Counted from the stretch's first letter, positions 37,983-49,055 are shown. The stretch: DNA of 64,000 bases from Streptomyces echinoruber (GCF_014651135.1 NZ_BMWH01000001.1:245181-309180), one strand, 5' to 3'. Numbers and translations are program-made. The notes: generated by a model not told the origin, from the letters alone.

Positions 37983-38137
37983 GGCTGCTTCCCCTCTCGG
38001 ACTACTCCCCTGTTGCCGCGACGTGCGCGGTTGAGCAAAACCCTACGCAGGAGCACCGGCAGCGCCGAACCCGGAACCGCACTTTGTGTCGGTCCTGCAA
38101 CACACCGCGTACCGGGTACGGCTCAGGCGGGTACGGC

Positions 38138-40300
<2,163 letters not shown>

Positions 40301-40307
40301 GAAGTCA

Positions 40308-40330
40308 ACCGTACGACCCCGCACTGACAA
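40308..40330 (-). promoter_or_regulatory. PafBC/RecA-NDp-type promoter of uvrB, leaderless
   Basis: Minus strand: TTGTCAGTG (40330-40322), 8 nt, TACGGT (40313-40308), then 7 nt to the ATG. A second copy of the upstream half (TTGTCAGTT) lies 12 bp further upstream. Confidence 0.82.
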
Positions 40331-40352
40331 CGGAACTGACAACGGGGCCCGG

Positions 40353-41219
40353 TCAGCGGTTCCGCGAGGCGCGGGTGACGCGCCGCCCCGGCTGGTGGCG
40401 GGGGTACGGGGCGGGGCGCCGGGCGGAGTGGGCCACGAGTTCGCGGGCCGGCACGCCGGGCTTGTGCTCGGCGGGGACAAGGTTCGGCTTCCCCACGACC
40501 ATCAGCGGATCGAACATGACCACGACACCGGCGAGGAGGAGGAAGGCGAGCGGGCCGATCAGCATCGGCGCGAGCAGGGCGGCGGGCGCCTCGCCGGCGG
40601 ACGCGCCGGCCGTGCCGTGCAGGTGGACGGTGACGGCGGCCATGCCGGTGTAGTGCATGCCGCTCACGGCCAGCCCCATCACCAGGCTCGCGCCCACACT
40701 CCACAGGAAGCCCCGCACCTGCCCGGCGGCCCACAGCGCGGCGATCGCGGCGACGACGGCTATGACGACGGAGGCGGCGACGGTGAGCGTGTTGTACTCG
40801 AGCGTGCCGTCCAGGCGCATGCCGGCCATGCCGAGGTAGTGCATCGAGGCGATGCCCAGGCCGGTGACCGTGCCGCCGGTGAAGAGCGCGGCGCCCCTGG
40901 CGCCTCTGTAGCCGACGATGAAGATGCCGGCGCCCACCATGACGATGGCGAGGACCAGGCTCGCGTACGTGGTCGGTACGTCGTAGTGGATCGGGGTCTC
41001 CTTGACCGCGAACCCCATCATGGCGACGAAGTGCATGGTCCAGATGCCCGAGCCGATCGCCGCCGAGCCCAGGGCCAGCCAGGCGGGCCGCCAGGAGCCG
41101 CCGATCAGCAGGGAGCGGGTGGTGCAGCGCAGACCGAGCGCGGCGCCGAGGCAGGCCAGGAGGTAGGCCACAACCGGCGTGACGAGTCCGTAGCTGAATC
41201 CGTCGACCGTGCCCTGCAT
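40353..41219 (-). CDS. MHYT-domain integral membrane sensor protein
   Basis: This 288-residue protein has about seven transmembrane helices and the three MHYT-type motifs [16 protein letters not shown] and MHYTGMAAV. They are proposed to bind copper and sense oxygen, CO or NO. Unlike many MHYT proteins it has no GGDEF, EAL or kinase output domain, only a basic C-terminal tail. I start it at the ATG at 41219 rather than the more upstream one because membrane-helix homology begins there. It lies upstream of uvrB on the same strand, but uvrB has its own promoter in the 52-bp gap. Confidence 0.85.
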   Translation of the reverse strand: MQGTVDGFSYGLVTPVVAYLLACLGAALGLRCTTRSLLIGGSWRPAWLALGSAAIGSGIWTMHFVAMMGFAVKETPIHYDVPTTYASLVLAIVMVGAGIFIVGYRGARGAALFTGGTVTGLGIASMHYLGMAGMRLDGTLEYNTLTVAASVVIAVVAAIAALWAAGQVRGFLWSVGASLVMGLAVSGMHYTGMAAVTVHLHGTAGASAGEAPAALLAPMLIGPLAFLLLAGVVVMFDPLMVVGKPNLVPAEHKPGVPARELVAHSARRPAPYPRHQPGRRVTRASRNR

Positions 41220-41399
41220 GCGCGGCTGCCCTTCCGCCTCTCGCGTCCCGGAAATCACGTGCTTCTCCCCGCCCCGGAACCGCCGGGCCGGTCAGGGTGA
41301 CGCAGAGAGTATGACCCGCACGGGAGAAGGCGAACGACTCTCCGGTAAAGAAACACGGCCTCGCCCCAGTTGTGCGCCACCGGTGTGCGGATCGGCGGC

Positions 41400-41560
41400 C
41401 CCGTCTTCACCTGCCGGCGCCGCACCCTGTCCCGTCTGTCGTTTCATCTGCCGATTCATTTGTCATTCCGCCTGTCGTTTTATTCGCCGGTCCCGTCTGT
41501 CCGGTCCGCCTGCGGGTCCACCTGTTGGTACGCCTGTCCGATCCACCTGTTGGCCCGTAC
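41400..41560 (+). repeat. Degenerate CTGTC/CCTGT-rich repeats, intergenic
   Basis: The 409-bp gap between the MHYT gene and GDPD contains a pyrimidine-rich stretch with many imperfect CTGTCGTTT, CCGGTCCG and CCACCTGTTGG repeats. It has lower GC than its surroundings and no gene. Confidence 0.6.
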
Positions 41561-41628
41561 GCCCGGCGCCGATGACGCCGAGCTGTCACCCTGGAGCTGT
41601 CCGTGACCGCCCGGCACGAGGAGTGCCC

Positions 41629-42501
41629 ATGTACGCGCGCGTTGTCGCCACCGCCGTCGCGTTCCTCGGCGTTGCCGCCCTCCTGCTCCCCGCCTCCCAT
41701 GTCCGGGCGGTCGGCAGCGCGGAGCACCCGGTGGTGATCGCCCACCGGGGCGCGTCCGCCTACGCCCCCGAGAACACGCTGGCCGCCGTCGACAAGGCGG
41801 CCTCGCTGGGCATCGGCTGGGTGGAGAACGACGTCCAGCGCACCAACGACGGCGAGCTCGTCGTCGTCCACGACGACAGCCTGGCCCGCACCACCGACGT
41901 CGAGCAGGTCTTTCCCGACCGCGCGCCCTGGAAGGTGAAGGACTTCACCGCCGCGGAGATCGCGCGGCTGGACGCGGGCAGCTGGTTCGGGTCCGGGTAC
42001 GCGGGCACGCGCGTACCGACGCTGGAGCAGTACCTGCGCCGCGTGGAGGCGCACCACCAGAAACTGCTGCTGGAGATCAAGAACCCGGAGCTGTATCCGG
42101 GCATCGAACGGCAGATCCTCAAGGTCCTCGCCAACGAGGGCTGGCTGGACCGGGCGCACGTCGGCGGGCGACTGGTCGTGCAGAGCTTCAACGCGGACAG
42201 CCTGCGGACCGTGCACGAGCTGAAACCCGGGATCAGGACCGGCTTCCTCGGCCGGCCGGCCGTGGCGGACCTGCCCGCGTACGCCCGCTTCACCGACCTG
42301 GTCAACCCTTCCGCCACGTCGCTGTCCCTCGGGTACGTGGCGGCCGTCCACGCCGTCACCGGGCCGCACGGCAGGCCGCTCGGGGTCTTCACCTGGACCG
42401 TCGACGACGCGGCCGGGGCCCGGCGCGTCGCCGGCTACGGCGTGAACGGGGTGATCACGAACAAGCCGGACGTGGTGCGCGACGCACTGAAGGGCCGGTG
42501 A
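41629..42501 (+). CDS. Secreted glycerophosphodiester phosphodiesterase
   Basis: Hydrolyses deacylated phospholipids to glycerol 3-phosphate and an alcohol. The 290-residue protein has a signal peptide (about residues 1-27, AFLGVAALLLPASHVRA). The GDPD TIM-barrel follows, with the catalytic HRGASAYAPENT, metal ligands in VENDVQRTNDGELVVVHDD, LLEIKNP and the final FTWTVDD/GVITNKPD strands. AGGAG lies 5 nt before the ATG. It probably scavenges phosphate and glycerol outside the cell. Confidence 0.93.
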   Translation: MYARVVATAVAFLGVAALLLPASHVRAVGSAEHPVVIAHRGASAYAPENTLAAVDKAASLGIGWVENDVQRTNDGELVVVHDDSLARTTDVEQVFPDRAPWKVKDFTAAEIARLDAGSWFGSGYAGTRVPTLEQYLRRVEAHHQKLLLEIKNPELYPGIERQILKVLANEGWLDRAHVGGRLVVQSFNADSLRTVHELKPGIRTGFLGRPAVADLPAYARFTDLVNPSATSLSLGYVAAVHAVTGPHGRPLGVFTWTVDDAAGARRVAGYGVNGVITNKPDVVRDALKGR

Positions 42502-42637
42502 CGTCCGCGCCCGAGCCGCGCCGGGCGGATGTGGTCCGCGTGGGGCGTGAGCGGCGGCCAGGTGTCCGGATACGGGCCGGCTCCGGCCGGGGCCGGTCAC
42601 CCGGTCCGGAGGGCGTTGAACCCGAGTATCGGCATCG

Positions 42638-42660
42638 ATGTCAGTGGCGGGTCGTACGGT
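42638..42660 (+). promoter_or_regulatory. PafBC-type leaderless promoter of ogt
   Basis: ATGTCAGTG (42638-42646, 8 of 9 consensus bases), exactly 8 nt, TACGGT (42655-42660), then 6 nt to the ATG. Confidence 0.72.
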
Positions 42661-42666
42661 GGTCGC

Positions 42667-43221
42667 ATGGACAGCCACGGGGAGGACCGGCAGCAGGTGG
42701 TGTGGGCCGTCGTCGGCACCGGCATCGGCCCACTGCTGCTGGCCGCGACGCACGACGGCCTGGTCAACGTCGTGTTCCACGCCACGGACGCGGTGCGGGA
42801 CAGGGCGCTCGCCCGGCTCGCGTCACGGCTGGGCGCCGAACTGGTCGAGGCGCCCGGCTCGCCGCTGCTGACGGAGGCGATACGCCAGGTCACGGCGTAC
42901 TTCGCGGGCGAGCGGCGCGTCTTCGAGCTGCCGCTGGACTGGTCGCTGGTCTCCGGCTTCAACCGGCAGGTGCTGCGCGAACTGGCCTCCGGGGTGCCCT
43001 ACGGCACGGTCGTCGGCTACGGGGAGCTGGCCGGCCGGGTGGGCCAGCCGGGGGCGGCGCAGGCGGTGGGCATGGCGATGGGCGCCAATCCGCTGCCGGT
43101 CGTCGTGCCCTGTCACCGGGTCGTCGAGAGCGGCGGTGGCATAGGCGGCTTCGGGGGCGGTCTGGAGACCAAGCGGAAGCTGCTCGCCCTGGAGGGGGTG
43201 CTGCCCGAGCCGCTGTTCTGA
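42667..43221 (+). CDS. ogt: Methylated-DNA-[protein]-cysteine S-methyltransferase
   Basis: Suicide repair enzyme that transfers alkyl groups from O6-alkylguanine (and O4-alkylthymine) to its own cysteine. The 184-residue protein carries the active-site PCHRVV and the helix-turn-helix PYGTVVGYGELAGRVGQPGAAQAVGMAMGANPLP (quoted as the span, about residues 114-147). Start chosen at 42667 because the preceding DNA is a leaderless promoter of the damage type; the 46 further open codons upstream do not resemble the family. It is thus the fourth direct DNA-repair gene here with this promoter. Confidence 0.93.
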   Translation: MDSHGEDRQQVVWAVVGTGIGPLLLAATHDGLVNVVFHATDAVRDRALARLASRLGAELVEAPGSPLLTEAIRQVTAYFAGERRVFELPLDWSLVSGFNRQVLRELASGVPYGTVVGYGELAGRVGQPGAAQAVGMAMGANPLPVVVPCHRVVESGGGIGGFGGGLETKRKLLALEGVLPEPLF

Positions 43222-43258
43222 CGGTCCGGGCCGTTTCGGACGCCTCACGCGTCGGTCG

Positions 43259-43372
43259 TATGACGGCGGTCGGTCGCGGCGCTCTCGGTCAGTCGCGGCG
43301 CCCTCGGTCAGTCGTGGTGGCCACGGTCGGTCGTGGTGGCTGCGATCAGGCGCGGCGGTCTCGGTCAGTCGT
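43259..43372 (-). repeat. 19-bp tandem repeat spanning the stop codon of a VOC gene
   Basis: Six units (starts 43259, 43278, 43297, 43316, 43335, 43354) of consensus GGCGCTCTCGGTCAGTCGT. The last contains the TCA that is the minus-strand gene's TGA stop, and the same GTCAG is repeated in most downstream units. Confidence 0.85.
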
Positions 43373-43793
43373 AGTGGCGGGCCTCGAAGACGTTGCCGTC
43401 CGGGTCGCGGAAGTAGAAGCTGCGCTTGGCCTTCCCCCGCGCACCGAGGGAGTCGTGGGAGAGGTCCGAGACGGGCACCCCCTGCTCCTCCAGGCGGGAG
43501 CGCAGGGCGTCGAAGCCGTCGCGGGGCAGGGACAGGCAGACGTGGTGGACGGGGTGGCCGGCGCTCGCGGCGGCACCGGGGACCACCTCCATCCGCTCGG
43601 CCAGCGGCAGCGGGGCGAGGTCGAGGATCGTCTCCTCGTTGATGCGCACGGAGCAGAAAGGCGCCTTTCCCTCGGCGTACTCGGCGACGCGCCAAGGTCG
43701 CAGGCCGACGGCCTTCTCGAAGAAGGAGGCCGAGGCGACGGGGTCCCGGACCCACAGGACGACATGGTCGAGTCGTGGCGTGCTGTCCGTCAT
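43365..43793 (-). CDS. VOC family protein
   Basis: This 142-residue glyoxalase-fold protein begins with LDHVVLWVRDPVASASFFEKAVGL and ends with FYFRDPDGNVFEARHYD. The middle HPVHHVCLSLPRDGFDALRSRLEE starts the second half. Histidines and Glu at the usual metal positions are present, but no substrate can be named. The ATG at 43793 gives the family-length protein. It is divergent from psuG and its stop lies in a 19-bp repeat. Confidence 0.86.
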   Translation of the reverse strand: MTDSTPRLDHVVLWVRDPVASASFFEKAVGLRPWRVAEYAEGKAPFCSVRINEETILDLAPLPLAERMEVVPGAAASAGHPVHHVCLSLPRDGFDALRSRLEEQGVPVSDLSHDSLGARGKAKRSFYFRDPDGNVFEARHYD

Positions 43794-43912
43794 ATGTCCA
43801 GGCATACGTCCAGGCTGGTGCCCGCCGCAGCGGGCCGCAAGGGTTTGGCCGGGCACGATGCCCGCCAGAGATGCCAGAGACGGGAGAAGACCGACAGACG
43901 GGAGGCAGGCGC

Positions 43913-44818
43913 GTGCTGGTGGTGTCCGAAGAGGTCCGGGAGGCGCTCGCCGCGCGCCGCCCGGTGGTGGCGCTGGAGTCCACGATCATCGCCCACGGGC
44001 TGCCGCGCCCGCGCAACCTGCAGGTGGCGCTGGAGCTGGAGGAGGCGGTACGGCAGGAGGGGGCCGTACCGGCGACGATCGCCGTGCTGGACGGGCGGCC
44101 ACTGGTCGGCCTGGACAAGGAGGGCCTGGAGCGGATCGCCAACGAGGACGGTGTGCGCAAGCTCGGCCACCGGGACCTGCCGCTCGCCGTCGCGGCCGGC
44201 GCGAGCGGGGCGACCACGGTGTCGGCGACGGCGCTGCTGGCGGCCCGGGCGGGTGTCCGGGTGTTCGCGACCGGCGGGCTGGGGGGTGTGCACCGGGAGT
44301 GGACGGTGACACAGGACGAGTCGGCCGACCTGGGGCTGCTGGCCCGTACCAGGATCACGGTGGTGTGCGCGGGCGTGAAGTCGATCCTCGACGTGCCCGC
44401 CACGCTGCAGCGGCTGGAGACCCTGGGGGTGGCGGTCGCCGGGTACGGCACGGACCGCTTCCCCGGTTTCTACCTGTCCGACTCCGGCCACCCCGTGGAC
44501 TGGCGGCTCGACAGCCCGGAGCAGGTCGCGGACGTGATGCGGGCTCAGGACGCGCTCGCCGCACCGGAGTCGGCCCTCGTCGTGGCCAACCCGGTCCCCG
44601 AGGACGAACAACTGGATCCCGACCTGCACGCGCGTGTACTCGCCGACGCGCTGCGCGCCTGCGGAGAGCAGGGGGTCACCGGCCAGGCGGTGACGCCGTT
44701 CCTCCTGGACTACCTGGTGCGGCACACCGACGGTGCCTCGCTGCGCGCCAACCTGGCGGCGGTGCGCGGCAACGTACGGCTGGCGGGCCGGATCGCGGCG
44801 GCGTGGGCCGAAGGGTGA
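43913..44818 (+). CDS. psuG: Pseudouridine-5'-phosphate glycosidase
   Basis: Cleaves the C-C glycosidic bond of pseudouridine 5'-phosphate to uracil and ribose 5-phosphate, allowing reuse of modified RNA bases. The 301-residue protein shows the family signatures ALESTIIAHGLPRPRNL (catalytic and Mn-binding region), GATTVSATALLAARAG, FATGGLGGVHRE and VVCAGVKSILDVPATLQRLET. A GTG start follows GGGAGG with 8 nt spacing. It overlaps the following kinase by 4 bp, matching the psuG-psuK pairing. Confidence 0.93.
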   Translation: MLVVSEEVREALAARRPVVALESTIIAHGLPRPRNLQVALELEEAVRQEGAVPATIAVLDGRPLVGLDKEGLERIANEDGVRKLGHRDLPLAVAAGASGATTVSATALLAARAGVRVFATGGLGGVHREWTVTQDESADLGLLARTRITVVCAGVKSILDVPATLQRLETLGVAVAGYGTDRFPGFYLSDSGHPVDWRLDSPEQVADVMRAQDALAAPESALVVANPVPEDEQLDPDLHARVLADALRACGEQGVTGQAVTPFLLDYLVRHTDGASLRANLAAVRGNVRLAGRIAAAWAEG

Positions 44819-45870
44819 CGGCGGGCGGCACGGGGATGCCGCGAGAGCGGGGCTCTTCATCCGGGCGCGGTGCGGGGCCCGCGCGGGACGCGGCGGTGGA
44901 GCGGGACGGGGCGCCCCGGCGGGAGGGGGTGTCCGAGCGAGAGGAGATGTCCGAGCGGGGCGGGGCGCTCCTGGTCGTCGGGGACGTGGTGACGGACGTC
45001 GTGGCCCGGCACCGGGGGCCGCTCGCGCCGGGCACCGACACGGCCGCGGTGATCCGGACGCTGCCGGGCGGCGCGGGCGCCAACGTGGCGTGCTGGGCGG
45101 CGTACTGGGGTTGCCCGGACGTGCGGATGCTGGGCCGGGTCGGCGAGGACGCGGCGGTGTGGCACGAACGGGCGCTGGCCACCGCGGGCGTCCGGCCGTG
45201 TCTCGTCGTGGACTCGCGGGCGCCGACCGGGACGGTGATCTGCATCGTGGACACGGACGCGGCGGCCGAGCGCACGTTCCTCACCGACAGCGGGGCCTGC
45301 CTGCGGCTCGCGCCCGGTGACTGGTCGGACGCGCTGCTGGACGGGGTGGCCCGGCTGCACCTGTCGGGCTACCTGCTGTTCTCCGCGCCGAGCCGGGCCC
45401 TGCTGCGGGTGGCCGTGGCCGCGGCACGCGCGCGGGGCGTTCCGGTGAGTCTCGATCCGGCGTCGGCGGGCTTCCTCGGGGAGCTGGGGGTGGACCGGTT
45501 CGTGAAACTGACGGAAGGGGTGGACGTCCTGCTGCCCAGCCGTGACGAGGCGCGGCTGCTGACGGGGCTGGACGATCCGGTGGACGCGGCCGCCGAACTG
45601 AGCCGGCGCGTTCCGCTCGTGGTCGCCAAGCAGGGGGCCGACGGAGCCCTGGTGGCTCGTTCCGGTGCTGTTCACGCCCGGCTTCCCGCCCGGTCGGCGC
45701 GTCCGCGGGACACGACCGGGGCCGGCGACGCGTTCACGGGAGCGTTCCTCGCGGCCCTGCTGGCCGGGGCCGGGCCCGAGGACGCGGCGGTGGAGGGGTG
45801 CCGGGCGGGGGCGTGCGCGGTGGAGCGGGTGGGCGGAAGGCCGCCCGTGCGGGAGGAGAGCCGTGGCTAG
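44815..45870 (+). CDS. psuK: PfkB-family kinase, probable pseudouridine kinase
   Basis: This ribokinase-fold kinase has ALLVVGDVVTDVVARHRG, GGAGANVACWAAYWG and the signature DTTGAGDAFTGAFLAALL. Coupled to psuG by a GTGA overlap, it most probably phosphorylates pseudouridine to the substrate of PsuG. From the overlapping GTG it has 351 residues, with a 45-residue Arg/Gly/Glu-rich N-terminal extension including repeated SERE/MSERGG. Homologues usually begin near MSERGGALLVVGD (ATG at about 44950), so the true start is uncertain. Confidence 0.82.
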   Translation: MTAGGTGMPRERGSSSGRGAGPARDAAVERDGAPRREGVSEREEMSERGGALLVVGDVVTDVVARHRGPLAPGTDTAAVIRTLPGGAGANVACWAAYWGCPDVRMLGRVGEDAAVWHERALATAGVRPCLVVDSRAPTGTVICIVDTDAAAERTFLTDSGACLRLAPGDWSDALLDGVARLHLSGYLLFSAPSRALLRVAVAAARARGVPVSLDPASAGFLGELGVDRFVKLTEGVDVLLPSRDEARLLTGLDDPVDAAAELSRRVPLVVAKQGADGALVARSGAVHARLPARSARPRDTTGAGDAFTGAFLAALLAGAGPEDAAVEGCRAGACAVERVGGRPPVREESRG

Positions 45871-45993
45871 CCGCTCTGTCCGGGGAGGTTCCGGCGACGG
45901 GCCACGGCTGGTCCTCGGCCGGCCCCCGGCTGGTCCGCGGCCGGTTCATGGCCGGTTCACGGCCGTGGATCTCCGTGAGCGCCCGAGGAACCG

Positions 45994-46806
45994 TCAGTCG
46001 CTGCCGGGGTGCTCCGCCTTCCGTCCCCGGGCCGAGATCAACGGAGCCGTGGTCAGGTCGAGACGGCCGGCGGCGATGTTGGCGAGGTGGCGGTCGACGT
46101 CCTCGTCGGTGGCGAGGCCCGCGGTGACGAGCCGGCCGCGGATCTGGCGGATCGTGGCCGCCTCCAGGGCCGCGCCGGCGGACGAGGCGAGCGGGAACCA
46201 GGCGTCGGCGGCGACCTCGCACAGGCCGGCTTCGCGCAGCAGGCGCGGGAGTTTGCGGCCGTAGGCCAGGTCGGCACCGTGGTCGGCGAGCAGGCTGCGG
46301 AAGGCGTGCCGCAGCCGGTTGGCCAGCCGCTGTTCGGGACCGTGCTCGTCGGGGCAGGCCAGGGGTTGCAGGGCCGGGTCGGCGTCCTCGACGAGGAGGT
46401 ACCCGCCGGGGCGCAGGGCCGCGACCATCGACCGCAGTGCCCGTGCGCGGTCCGGCACGTGGACCAGGACGAGGCGGGCGTGCACCAGGTCGAAACCCTC
46501 GTCGGGCGGCTCCTCGGCGCCGACGTCGTGGACGCGTACCTCGACCGGTGGGCGGGCGGCCGGGGCGACGCGGGAGACGTCGATGTCGGTGGCGAGGACC
46601 CGCCCGGCCGGACCGACCCGCTCCGCCAGCCAGGACACCACGGAGGTTCCACCCGCGCCGACCTCCCAGCACCGCCAGCCGGGTCCGATGCCCAGTGCCT
46701 CGAGATGCCGGAACGTTACGGGGTCGAAGAGGGCGGTGAAGGCGTCGAAGCGCTCCGCCGCCTCGGCCTGCCGGTTGCGGAGGAGATATCGGTCGGACGG
46801 TGTCAT
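45994..46806 (-). CDS. Class I SAM-dependent methyltransferase
   Basis: This 270-residue methyltransferase has motif I CWEVGAGGTSVVSWLAERVG, the acidic ATDIDVS after strand 2, DLVHARLVLVHVPD and LRPGGYLLVEDADP. The target is unknown. The ATG at 46806 has GGGAGGA 7 nt upstream. It is transcribed toward the psuK end. Upstream lie three 29-bp repeats. Confidence 0.85.
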   Translation of the reverse strand: MTPSDRYLLRNRQAEAAERFDAFTALFDPVTFRHLEALGIGPGWRCWEVGAGGTSVVSWLAERVGPAGRVLATDIDVSRVAPAARPPVEVRVHDVGAEEPPDEGFDLVHARLVLVHVPDRARALRSMVAALRPGGYLLVEDADPALQPLACPDEHGPEQRLANRLRHAFRSLLADHGADLAYGRKLPRLLREAGLCEVAADAWFPLASSAGAALEAATIRQIRGRLVTAGLATDEDVDRHLANIAAGRLDLTTAPLISARGRKAEHPGSD

Positions 46807-46819
46807 GCCCCGATCCTCC

Positions 46820-46904
46820 CAGTCACCGTTCCCGCCCGGGTTCCAGCCCGGTCGCCGTTCCCGCCCGGGTTCCCGCCCAGTCATCGTTCCCACCGGGTTC
46901 CCGC
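46820..46904 (+). repeat. 29-bp imperfect tandem repeat upstream of a methyltransferase
   Basis: Three units (46820, 46849, 46878) sharing a CCGTTCCCGCCCGGG core, followed by an inverted copy CCCGGGCGGGAACGG. They start 14 bp before the methyltransferase ATG, so they overlap its 5' leader or promoter. Further on, GGGAACA (46968-46974) and TGTTCCC (46988-46994) form an inverted repeat upstream of the CorA gene. Confidence 0.75.
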
Positions 46905-47085
46905 CCGGGCGGGAACGGCATCCCGCCGCCCCGGGCGCTTCTCGCCGCCACACGGCCGTCCACAGGCGGGAACAAAGCGGAACTGCCTGTTCCCACAGGC
47001 CCGTACGCCGTTGACGCAATCCTGGCAGACTGGCCGGCCAGGGCGCGGAAACGCGGTGCGGGGAGATCCACCCAGGGAGATCCAG

Positions 47086-48213
47086 ATGTCCATGGCAGGG
47101 AATCTGCGGAAGGTCACGAGCCTCGGCGGGGTCGGCGGTCTGCGCAAGGTGGCACGGCTCGCCCGGCGCCGTGACCGGGTGGATCTGAGCCACCCTGCCC
47201 GGTCGCCCCTGGGCTCCTCGGTGGTGAACTGCGTGACGTATCAGGACGGCGTCCGCACGTCGGGGACGGAAGACGTGGCGGAGGCCCTGCGGCGGGTACG
47301 CAAGGTTGGTGACGGTTTCGTCTGGCTGGGTCTGCATGAGCCGACGGAGCAGGAGTTCGCCGGTGTGGCCGAGCTCTTCGAGCTGCACCCGCTGGCCGTC
47401 GAGGACGCGGTGGAGGCCCACCAGCGGCCCAAGCTGGAGCGGTACGGGGAGAGGCTGTTCGCCGTGTTCAAGACGGTCTGCTACGTCGAGCACGAGGAAC
47501 TGACCGCGACCAGCGAGGTGGTGGACACCGGGGAGATCATGGTGTTCGTCGGCCGGGACTTCGTGATCACCGTGCGGCACGGGCGGCACGGCTCGCTGGG
47601 TCCGCTGCGTGAGGAGCTCGAGTCGGATCCGCAGCAGCTCGCCAAGGGGCCGGCGGCGGTGCTGCACGCGATCGCGGACCATGTGGTCGACGACTACCTG
47701 ACCGTCGCCGAGGCCGTTCAGGAGGACATCGACCAGGTCGAGACGGACGTGTTCGCGCAGAACGGCGCACGGGCCGATCCCGGCCGCATCTACCAGTTGA
47801 AGCGGGAGCTGCTGGAGCTGAAACGGGCGGTGGTGCCGCTCGGCCGCCCGCTCGAGGAACTCGCCACCCGGCCGATCCGCGTGGTGGACCCGGAGATACA
47901 GGCCTACTTCCGCGACGTCTCCGACCATCTGCTGCGGGTCGCCGAGCAGATCGCGTCCTTCGACGAACTGCTCAACTCGATCCTGCAGGCGCACCTGGCG
48001 CAGGTGACGGTCGCGCAGAACGAGGACATGCGGAAAATCACCGCGTGGGCGGCGGTGATCGCCGTGCCGACGATGGTGTGCGGCGTGTACGGCATGAACT
48101 TCGACCACATGCCGGAGCTGCACTGGAGGTTCGGTTATCCCCTGGTGATCGGCCTGATATTCGCCGCCTGCGGGATCCTCTACCGGGGCTTCCGCCGCAA
48201 CGGCTGGCTCTGA
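47086..48213 (+). CDS. CorA-family magnesium/cobalt transporter
   Basis: This 375-residue divalent-cation channel has a large cytosolic N-terminal domain (VWLGLHEPTEQEFAGVAELFELHPLAVEDAV). A long helix is followed by two C-terminal transmembrane segments carrying the signature YGMNFDHMPE. GGGAGATCCAG precedes the ATG. It is divergent from the methyltransferase and convergent with the kinase-like gene. Confidence 0.92.
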   Translation: MSMAGNLRKVTSLGGVGGLRKVARLARRRDRVDLSHPARSPLGSSVVNCVTYQDGVRTSGTEDVAEALRRVRKVGDGFVWLGLHEPTEQEFAGVAELFELHPLAVEDAVEAHQRPKLERYGERLFAVFKTVCYVEHEELTATSEVVDTGEIMVFVGRDFVITVRHGRHGSLGPLREELESDPQQLAKGPAAVLHAIADHVVDDYLTVAEAVQEDIDQVETDVFAQNGARADPGRIYQLKRELLELKRAVVPLGRPLEELATRPIRVVDPEIQAYFRDVSDHLLRVAEQIASFDELLNSILQAHLAQVTVAQNEDMRKITAWAAVIAVPTMVCGVYGMNFDHMPELHWRFGYPLVIGLIFAACGILYRGFRRNGWL

Positions 48214-48218
48214 CCGAC

Positions 48219-48263
48219 CCGGCCGGTCATGGTCCGCACGGCCGACCCCGATCCACCGGCCGG
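48219..48263. terminator. Possible hairpin after corA-like gene
   Basis: Perfect 9-bp inverted repeat (CCGGCCGGT) with a 27-nt loop, between convergent genes; weaker than the other terminators here. At 48321-48370 follow 18-bp tandem repeats (GGTCGGGGCGCAGGGGCT). Confidence 0.5.
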
Positions 48264-48422
48264 CTTCGCCCCTCCGCCGACCCGGATTCACGGCCGACGG
48301 GGGGCCGGACCCCGGTGGGTGGTCGGCCGGGGCGCAGGGGCTGGTCGGGGCGCAGGGGCTGGTCGGGGCGAACGTCGAGAGGACGAAGCGGAGATCGCGG
48401 CGGAGGTTGCGCACCCCGGACG

Positions 48423-49055
48423 TCAGCCGCTCCATGCCGGGTGGCGCGGATCGTCGGCGCGTACCAGGACGTCCGCCGTGCCGGCCGGGTCGGCCTCCGC
48501 TTCGTAGCGCTCGTAGGCGGGCAGCGTCCAGTGCTCGGCCTCGGGGGTGCGGCGGCGCAGGGCGGCCGGGGAGAGGAGGACGTGGACGGTCAGGTCGAAG
48601 GGGAACCAGTGCCGCAGCAGGAGGGGGCCGTGCAGCAACAGGAGACCGCCGGGCGGGAGTTGGACGTAGGGGCTGCGGGTGGCGCGGTCGGTGACCGGGT
48701 CCCACAGGTCGGGCAGGACACGGCCGGTCCCGCCCGCTTCCAGGGGACCGAAGACCTCCCGCCACAGGGCGCCGGTGTCGAACCAGCCGTCGTAGTAGGA
48801 GTCGACGTCCTGGCGGCCGTGCTCCAGGCGCAGCGAGGCGGGGCGCATGAAGCCGTCGGTGCCCACGACCAGGGAGGGGCGGCCGCGCACCCGCAGTGCC
48901 TCCGAGACGCGTTCGGCCAGGTCACCCGGGCGGGCGGCCGGGGCGCCGTCGAAGGCGACGCGCGGCCACGGACTGCCGTCGCCCGGACTCAGGTCGAGCA
49001 GACGATCGGCGAGCCGCTCGCCGAGCCGGTCCCAGGTGATCGCTTCCAGTCGCAC
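48423..49055 (-). CDS. Uridine kinase-like protein with degenerate P-loop
   Basis: This 210-residue protein is related to the uridine kinase/phosphoribulokinase group: VRLEAITWDRLGERLADRLL, VAFDGAPAARPGDLAERV where a P-loop would be, GTDGFMRPASLRLEHGRQDVDSYYDGWFD and VLLSPAALRRR. The Lys-Ser/Thr of Walker A is absent, as I remember for many actinobacterial relatives. The nucleoside substrate is therefore uncertain and it may not be a kinase. The GTG start at 49055 gives the family N-terminus. Confidence 0.75.
   Translation of the reverse strand: MRLEAITWDRLGERLADRLLDLSPGDGSPWPRVAFDGAPAARPGDLAERVSEALRVRGRPSLVVGTDGFMRPASLRLEHGRQDVDSYYDGWFDTGALWREVFGPLEAGGTGRVLPDLWDPVTDRATRSPYVQLPPGGLLLLHGPLLLRHWFPFDLTVHVLLSPAALRRRTPEAEHWTLPAYERYEAEADPAGTADVLVRADDPRHPAWSG

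Noticed and set aside
40301..40480. A 60-codon N-terminal extension of uvrB
   Set aside because: The extension is Pro/Arg-rich and unlike UvrB, and it crosses the promoter whose predicted start is the ATG at 40300.
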